Shown here: positions 16,331 through 19,996 of the stretch, one piece after another
Position numbering within the stretch: the first letter of the stretch is position 1
Layout of the letters: each line of letters starts with the position of its first letter
Assembly: GCA_964448675.1 (NCBI GenBank)
Contig: CAYUZU010000048.1
Coordinates: 1 to 19,996 of the forward strand
From: CAYUZU01 sp964448675
Lineage (GTDB): Bacteria > Planctomycetota > Phycisphaerae > UBA1845 > Fen-1342
Direction of reading: 5' to 3'
Length of the DNA stretch: 19,996 nucleotides
Notes under the pieces: generated by a model
What the model was told of the DNA's origin: nothing
The model's input: the letters and a program-made list of their open reading frames with translations, nothing else
Database searches by the model: none
Translations under genes and position numbers: made by a program

Positions 16331-16357
16331 GGCGGGGCCGGATCCCCCCGCCTCCAA
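16331..16357. repeat. Second GC hairpin carrying the 15-base repeat
   Basis: GGCGGGG (16331-16337) pairs with CCCCGCC (16346-16352) around an 8-base loop. The right arm extends into the same TCCCCCCGCCTCCAA found at 16170-16184, 173 bases away. Confidence 0.45.
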
Positions 16358-16453
16358 ACTCGCGCGGTTGAATCGCTATGACGGGGCGATGACGTCCGGC
16401 TTGGGAATTCGGTGCTCGGCCCGCAAGTGATTATAGCGCAGACACTGATATCG

Positions 16454-16472
16454 CGTTTTTCGGCCAAAAACG
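16454..16472. repeat. CGTTTTT/AAAAACG inverted repeat
   Basis: A 7-bp stem with a 5-base CGGCC loop. The A/T-rich arms are unusual in this GC-rich stretch. It is symmetric and could act as a weak terminator or binding site; I cannot tell which. Confidence 0.3.
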
Positions 16473-16700
16473 TGGATTACAACTGAGTCGCAAGTCACTG
16501 AGAACTCGATAACAAGTCACCACCAAGTGGCGACTGACCAGTGACCAACACTCGGAAGTGGCCAGAACCCGAACACATCCCTAATTGGAGGCCCGTCCGA
16601 GCGGCCCGTGGACTACGAACATCTGGAGAACACTACGCCAAGTGACCGCCGACGGGCACGACGTCCATACTACCGAGCAGACAGTCGTCTGGCTGTGGAG

Positions 16701-16717
16701 GCTGGCTGGGAGCCAGC
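16701..16717. repeat. GCTGGCT/AGCCAGC hairpin downstream of the ABC remnant
   Basis: A perfect 7-bp stem with a GGG loop. On the minus strand it falls about 70 bases after the end of the ABC ATPase remnant, where a transcription end would be expected, but no T-run follows. Confidence 0.35.
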
Positions 16718-16784
16718 ATCCTGGGACGTTGCGGACTGGGGGGTATCTTGTCGAATCACGGTCCAGCTGCCCATCGGAGTCTGG

Positions 16785-17123
16785 CTCGCAGCGGGCTACC
16801 GCAGGGTGGACGGGGGCGCCCTCCGTCATTCGTACGATGCCAATTTCCATCTCATACAGAGTGTCGAACACATCCAGAGCGCGATGATCGTGCGTGTGTC
16901 GTTGTTGTGGGCGATTTTGCGGAACAGCTTTATGACCTGCCGGCCACGGAGACTGTCGAGGGCGGGGCTCGGTTCGTCGGCCAAGACGACTGCTGGTTTG
17001 TTGGCCAACGCCCGGTTGACGGCCACGCGCTGCTGCTGGCGGCCGGACAGGGCTGTCTGAAGTCGGCCTGATTGGCGACATCGACATCGTGCACACCGAA
17101 CCGACCGTTGAGGCGTTTTTCAC
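16785..17123 (-). pseudogene. Broken 3' half of an ABC exporter ATPase gene (MacB/DevA-like)
   Basis: One minus-strand frame reads TALSGRQQQRVAV, then VVLADEP with SPALDS, then GRQVIKLFRKIAH. These are the ABC signature (normally LSGGQ, here LSGRQ), Walker B and D-loop. About base 16895 the match jumps to another frame, which supplies the H-loop and C-terminus: THDHRALDVFDTLYEME, then GIVRM. The text expected between them (a short TxVIVV strand) is missing, so a small out-of-frame deletion is likely. Upstream of the signature the similarity shifts frame again near 17055 (DVANQADF). The N-terminal half with Walker A is absent: only 54 bases separate this remnant from the RND stop. The family normally powers MacB/DevA-type export with a partner permease. 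It lies downstream of and co-oriented with the RND permease, so it was probably the operon's distal gene. A non-functional remnant is near certain if the sequence is accurate. Confidence 0.8.
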
Positions 17124-17177
17124 GTTGGCCGCCTCACCGGCGGTTCTCGGTTGCTCGCCCGGTCCATCCGGTTCAGG

Positions 17178-19996
17178 TTACCGACCGCCAAACTGCTCCG
17201 GACGCGGATTACGCGTGAACAGGGCATATAAACAGGGCATGAAGAACAGGGCAACGACCGCCTCGGTGGCCAAGCCGCCGATGGCTCCGAATGCCATCGG
17301 TTGCAACATGTCCGCCCCTTCCCCCAGGTTGAGCGCCAGGGGTACGAAGCCGATCATCGTCGTGATCGTGGTCATCAGCCGGGGGCGTAGGCGAATCTTC
17401 GCGGCCTGAAGCACAGCATCGCGAGCCGGCACACCGTGTCGCCGGCGCAGTTCCTCGCCGAACGTCATCAACAGCACGCCGTCGTTGACGGTCAGCGCAA
17501 TGACCACCAAGACGCCGATGAGGACGGTCGCGCCGAAAGCCAGGCCAGAGACGTACAGGCCGAACACGAGGCCGGACAGACAGAACGGGGCACTGCCCAG
17601 AATCAGGGCCGGGAGCTTGAGGCTGTCGAATTGAACGGTCAGGACAATGAACGAGAAGAACACGGCGAAGGCGAGCACGGCAAGGACGGCCTGTCGCATG
17701 TCGGCCATCAGCTCGGCCTGCCCGCCGAAGTCGAACTCGTAACCGGCCGGGCGGTCGAGATCGTTAAGCGTCGTGCGCAGGCTGGCCACGGCCGTTGCCA
17801 GATCTACTCCGGCGGTGCTGGCTTCGACAGATACCTGCTTCACCTGGTTCTTGCGGACGATTTCCAATGGGCCCACCGCTTCCGCGACCGTCGCCACGTC
17901 ACGCACCCTGATGGCCTCGCCACCCGCCCCGGACACGACCAGGTTCTCGACCCGCTGACGAGAGGTCAACTGGCTCTCCGGCACCAGCACCCGGATGTCA
18001 TAGTACTCGCCGGCCTCACGGAAGCGGCTGACGACCGCTCCGGTGATGAGCGCGCGCAGCGTGCCGGAGATATCGGCGACGGTTACGCCCAACTCGGCTG
18101 CCTTGGTGCGATCGACCTGCACCTGGTACTCGGGCTTGGTGATGTCCATTGATACCGACACATTGCGGAGCAGCTTCATCCCTTCCATGGTCTGGGCCGT
18201 TCGTTCGGCAATGTCGGCGAGTACATCCATCTCCTGGCCGCGGATCTCGACCACCACGTCGGCCGCGCGCAGGCCATGAATGCCTTTGATAGGCATCTGG
18301 CGGGCCATGATCTTGCCGCCGAACGCGGCTACCTGGCCGACAATCGGCTGAAGCCGCGCCACGTAATCGGTCGTGCCGATGTCGCGGCGGGATTTCGGGA
18401 CGAGCTGGATGTCGACCTGCCCCTGGTTGGCGACCTCGTAGGTGTACAGGCCCATGACCTGGCCACCCGCCATCGAGAAGGTGCTCTCGATCAGCGGGTC
18501 GTCGGTGAGGCGCTGCTCGATATGCCGCAGAACCTGGTCGGTCTCCTGCACCGAGGCCCCGGTCGGCATCATGACCTTGATCATGATGCGCCCGTCATCG
18601 ATTGGCGGCAGAAACTCGCCGCCGACTCGGCCCATCGCCCAGATCGCCGACCCCAACACCGCGACAAACACCAGCGTTACCGCCCAGCGCCCGCGCAGGG
18701 CGAGATCGAGCAGCCAGCCGTAGCCGTCGGTGAAGCGGTCGAAGAACCGCTCGAAACGTGTGGCGCTGCGGCGCTGTGCGGCCCGACCGAAGAAGATTGT
18801 TACGAGCATGGGCGTCAGTGTCACCGCCACGGTCAGACTGATGATGACGATGCCCGCGATCACGAGGATCAGTTCGCGGAACAGCAGGCTGGTTAGGCCG
18901 GGCACCAGCAGGAACGGAACGAACAGAGCCAGGAACGAGACGGTAGCGGCGACGATCGCCGGTCCGACCTCGGCCGAGCCGCGGATAGCGTGCTCGTCCG
19001 ATGCTCCCTCGGGCCGTTCATGGCGCAGTCGGCTGATGTTCTCGATGACGACGATGGAGTTGTCCAGCACTACGCCGATGGCGACGACTAGTCCGCCGAG
19101 GGAAAAGATGTTCAGCGAGAATCCGGCGACCTTCATCAGGCCGAAGTTGATGATCAGCGTCAGCGGCATTGCCACGACCATGACCAGAACCTGGCGGAAA
19201 CTGCCCAGGAACAGCCAGACCACGATCACCAGCAGGACCATCGCCCCGATGGCCGCGTCGCGCACTCCCGCCAGCGCCCCGGCAACATATTCGGCCTGGT
19301 TCTCGACAAACCCAAGTTCGAGTCCTTCGGGTAGCGCTTCGGCCAGTTCGTCGAGTTGGCGCTGCACTGCGAGGGCGACCTCGACCGTGTTCGCCTCGGC
19401 CTCCTTGAAGACCGACAGCTTGACGCAAGGTTCGCTATTGAAGCGCGTGATGATCCGCTCGTCCTCGTGCGAATCGACGACTCGGGCGATGTCGCGCAGG
19501 TAGAGCTGGTTACCACCCCGGCGGGCGATCACGATCGCGCGCATCTGCTCCAGATCGTCGAACTCGCCCATGGTACGGGCGATGATCTCGCGCCGCCCGA
19601 CGGTGACGCGCCCGCCGGTCTGCTCGACGTTCTCATCGGCCAGCCGCTTCATGACCGTCTCGAGCGGTATCCCGTGCTTTTCCATCAACAAGGGATCGAG
19701 CAGGATGCGGATCTCCCGTTCGAGACCGCCGACGATTTCGGTGCCCGCCACGCCGCGCACCGCGAGGATGCGGTCCTGCAACCAATTGTCCGCCCACTCG
19801 CGCAGCTTCACCGGGCCCCAGCGGTTGGAGCGGATGGTCAGTTGCATTACGGGGAGTTGTGAAGGGTCGGCCTTGAAGACGTACGGCGGGTCGATGTCGT
19901 CGGGCAGGTCCTGCTCGGCGCGGGTCAGGGCGGCGAGCACGTCCTGGAACGCCACATCCACGTCGGCCCCATACTCGAAGCTCACATCAAGCGAGT
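17178..19996 (-). CDS. RND efflux transporter permease (AcrB/SwrC-like family), 5' end outside the window
   Basis: A proton-driven inner-membrane exporter that works with a periplasmic adaptor and outer-membrane channel. Its substrate cannot be told from sequence. The visible frame has about 938 codons and stays open to the right edge (the codons before GTG 19985 read SLDV). About 100 N-terminal residues, including TM1, are therefore missing relative to AcrB's ~1050. Numbering from 19985: porter domain 1-235, then TM2-TM4 at about 245-318. The TM4 signature is GVVLDNSIVVIENI, where Asp308 aligns with AcrB D407 and Asn309 replaces D408. TM5-6 lie at about 345-400, then a soluble linker, and a second half starts near FLPPIDDGRIMIK. 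TM8-12 lie at the end, with LTVNDGVLLM in TM10, where AcrB has the relay lysine. The protein ends shortly after TM12 (LFTRNPRPEQFGGR). The gene precedes the ABC ATPase remnant by 54 bases on the same strand. Adaptor genes are not visible and may lie upstream, beyond the window. Confidence 0.93.
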   Translation of the reverse strand, partial: SLDVSFEYGADVDVAFQDVLAALTRAEQDLPDDIDPPYVFKADPSQLPVMQLTIRSNRWGPVKLREWADNWLQDRILAVRGVAGTEIVGGLEREIRILLDPLLMEKHGIPLETVMKRLADENVEQTGGRVTVGRREIIARTMGEFDDLEQMRAIVIARRGGNQLYLRDIARVVDSHEDERIITRFNSEPCVKLSVFKEAEANTVEVALAVQRQLDELAEALPEGLELGFVENQAEYVAGALAGVRDAAIGAMVLLVIVVWLFLGSFRQVLVMVVAMPLTLIINFGLMKVAGFSLNIFSLGGLVVAIGVVLDNSIVVIENISRLRHERPEGASDEHAIRGSAEVGPAIVAATVSFLALFVPFLLVPGLTSLLFRELILVIAGIVIISLTVAVTLTPMLVTIFFGRAAQRRSATRFERFFDRFTDGYGWLLDLALRGRWAVTLVFVAVLGSAIWAMGRVGGEFLPPIDDGRIMIKVMMPTGASVQETDQVLRHIEQRLTDDPLIESTFSMAGGQVMGLYTYEVANQGQVDIQLVPKSRRDIGTTDYVARLQPIVGQVAAFGGKIMARQMPIKGIHGLRAADVVVEIRGQEMDVLADIAERTAQTMEGMKLLRNVSVSMDITKPEYQVQVDRTKAAELGVTVADISGTLRALITGAVVSRFREAGEYYDIRVLVPESQLTSRQRVENLVVSGAGGEAIRVRDVATVAEAVGPLEIVRKNQVKQVSVEASTAGVDLATAVASLRTTLNDLDRPAGYEFDFGGQAELMADMRQAVLAVLAFAVFFSFIVLTVQFDSLKLPALILGSAPFCLSGLVFGLYVSGLAFGATVLIGVLVVIALTVNDGVLLMTFGEELRRRHGVPARDAVLQAAKIRLRPRLMTTITTMIGFVPLALNLGEGADMLQPMAFGAIGGLATEAVVALFFMPCLYALFTRNPRPEQFGGR

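Larger units (their letters stand above)
15986..16784. other. Non-coding stretch rich in inverted repeats
   Basis: About 800 bases without a convincing gene. It contains hairpins at 16000-16016, 16143-16181, 16190-16212, 16331-16352, 16454-16472 and 16701-16717. The string TCCCCCCGCC occurs at 16011, 16170 and 16343, the latter two extended to the 15-mer TCCCCCCGCCTCCAA. The octamer CAAGTCAC occurs at 16491 and 16513. ORFs crossing it are short and composition-driven, except a weak PilZ-like possibility from 16608 that is discussed in the findings. Confidence 0.55.

Noticed and set aside
16000..16357. CRISPR array from the repeated TCCCCCCGCC strings
   Set aside because: There are only three copies, with unequal spacing (159 and 173 bases), repeats shorter than CRISPR repeats, and no cas genes in the window.

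Overview
The window is GC-rich bacterial DNA that points to a planctomycete, most likely of the Phycisphaerae type. The best clue is a short acidic calcium-loop pair of the form DxDxDxDxxDFxxFxxxFxGP, seen in both giant genes; I associate this dockerin-like module with secreted proteins of that group. The Sec-secreted YD-repeat giants and wide, gene-poor spacers fit the same picture. This taxonomic call is inference, because no rRNA or marker gene is present.

Layout. Positions 1-1131 are mostly non-coding. They hold a possible CDS tail at the left edge, an initiator-tRNA-like relic, a frameshifted ORF remnant and a GC hairpin. Positions 1132-6774 (+) encode Rhs1, a secreted 1880-residue RHS/YD-repeat protein. 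Positions 6775-7878 have no convincing gene but contain a strong hairpin. Positions 7879-15504 (+) encode Rhs2, a 2541-residue paralogue of Rhs1. Positions 15635-15985 (-) encode a small protein. About 800 bases follow with several inverted repeats, including two related GC hairpins. On the minus strand, 16785-17123 is the broken 3' half of an ABC-exporter ATPase gene, and 17178-19996 is an RND efflux permease whose 5' end lies beyond the right edge.

The two Rhs proteins share one architecture: signal peptide, tandem ~333-337-residue glycine-rich beta-solenoid-like units (two in Rhs1, four in Rhs2), an RHS entry domain, a long YD-repeat shell, a dockerin-like double calcium loop inserted at the same point of the shell, more YD repeats, the RHS core ending in DPxGL, and an unrelated C-terminal tail. 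They look like a tandem duplication that later diverged in N-terminal unit number and in tail. No immunity gene, PAAR, VgrG or other secretion gene accompanies them. A contact-toxin role is therefore possible but unproven; a surface or adhesive role is equally open.

The RND permease and the ABC ATPase remnant are co-oriented and 54 bases apart. They probably come from one export operon whose distal ATPase gene has decayed. I see no CRISPR array, intact tRNA, rRNA, transposase or integrase.
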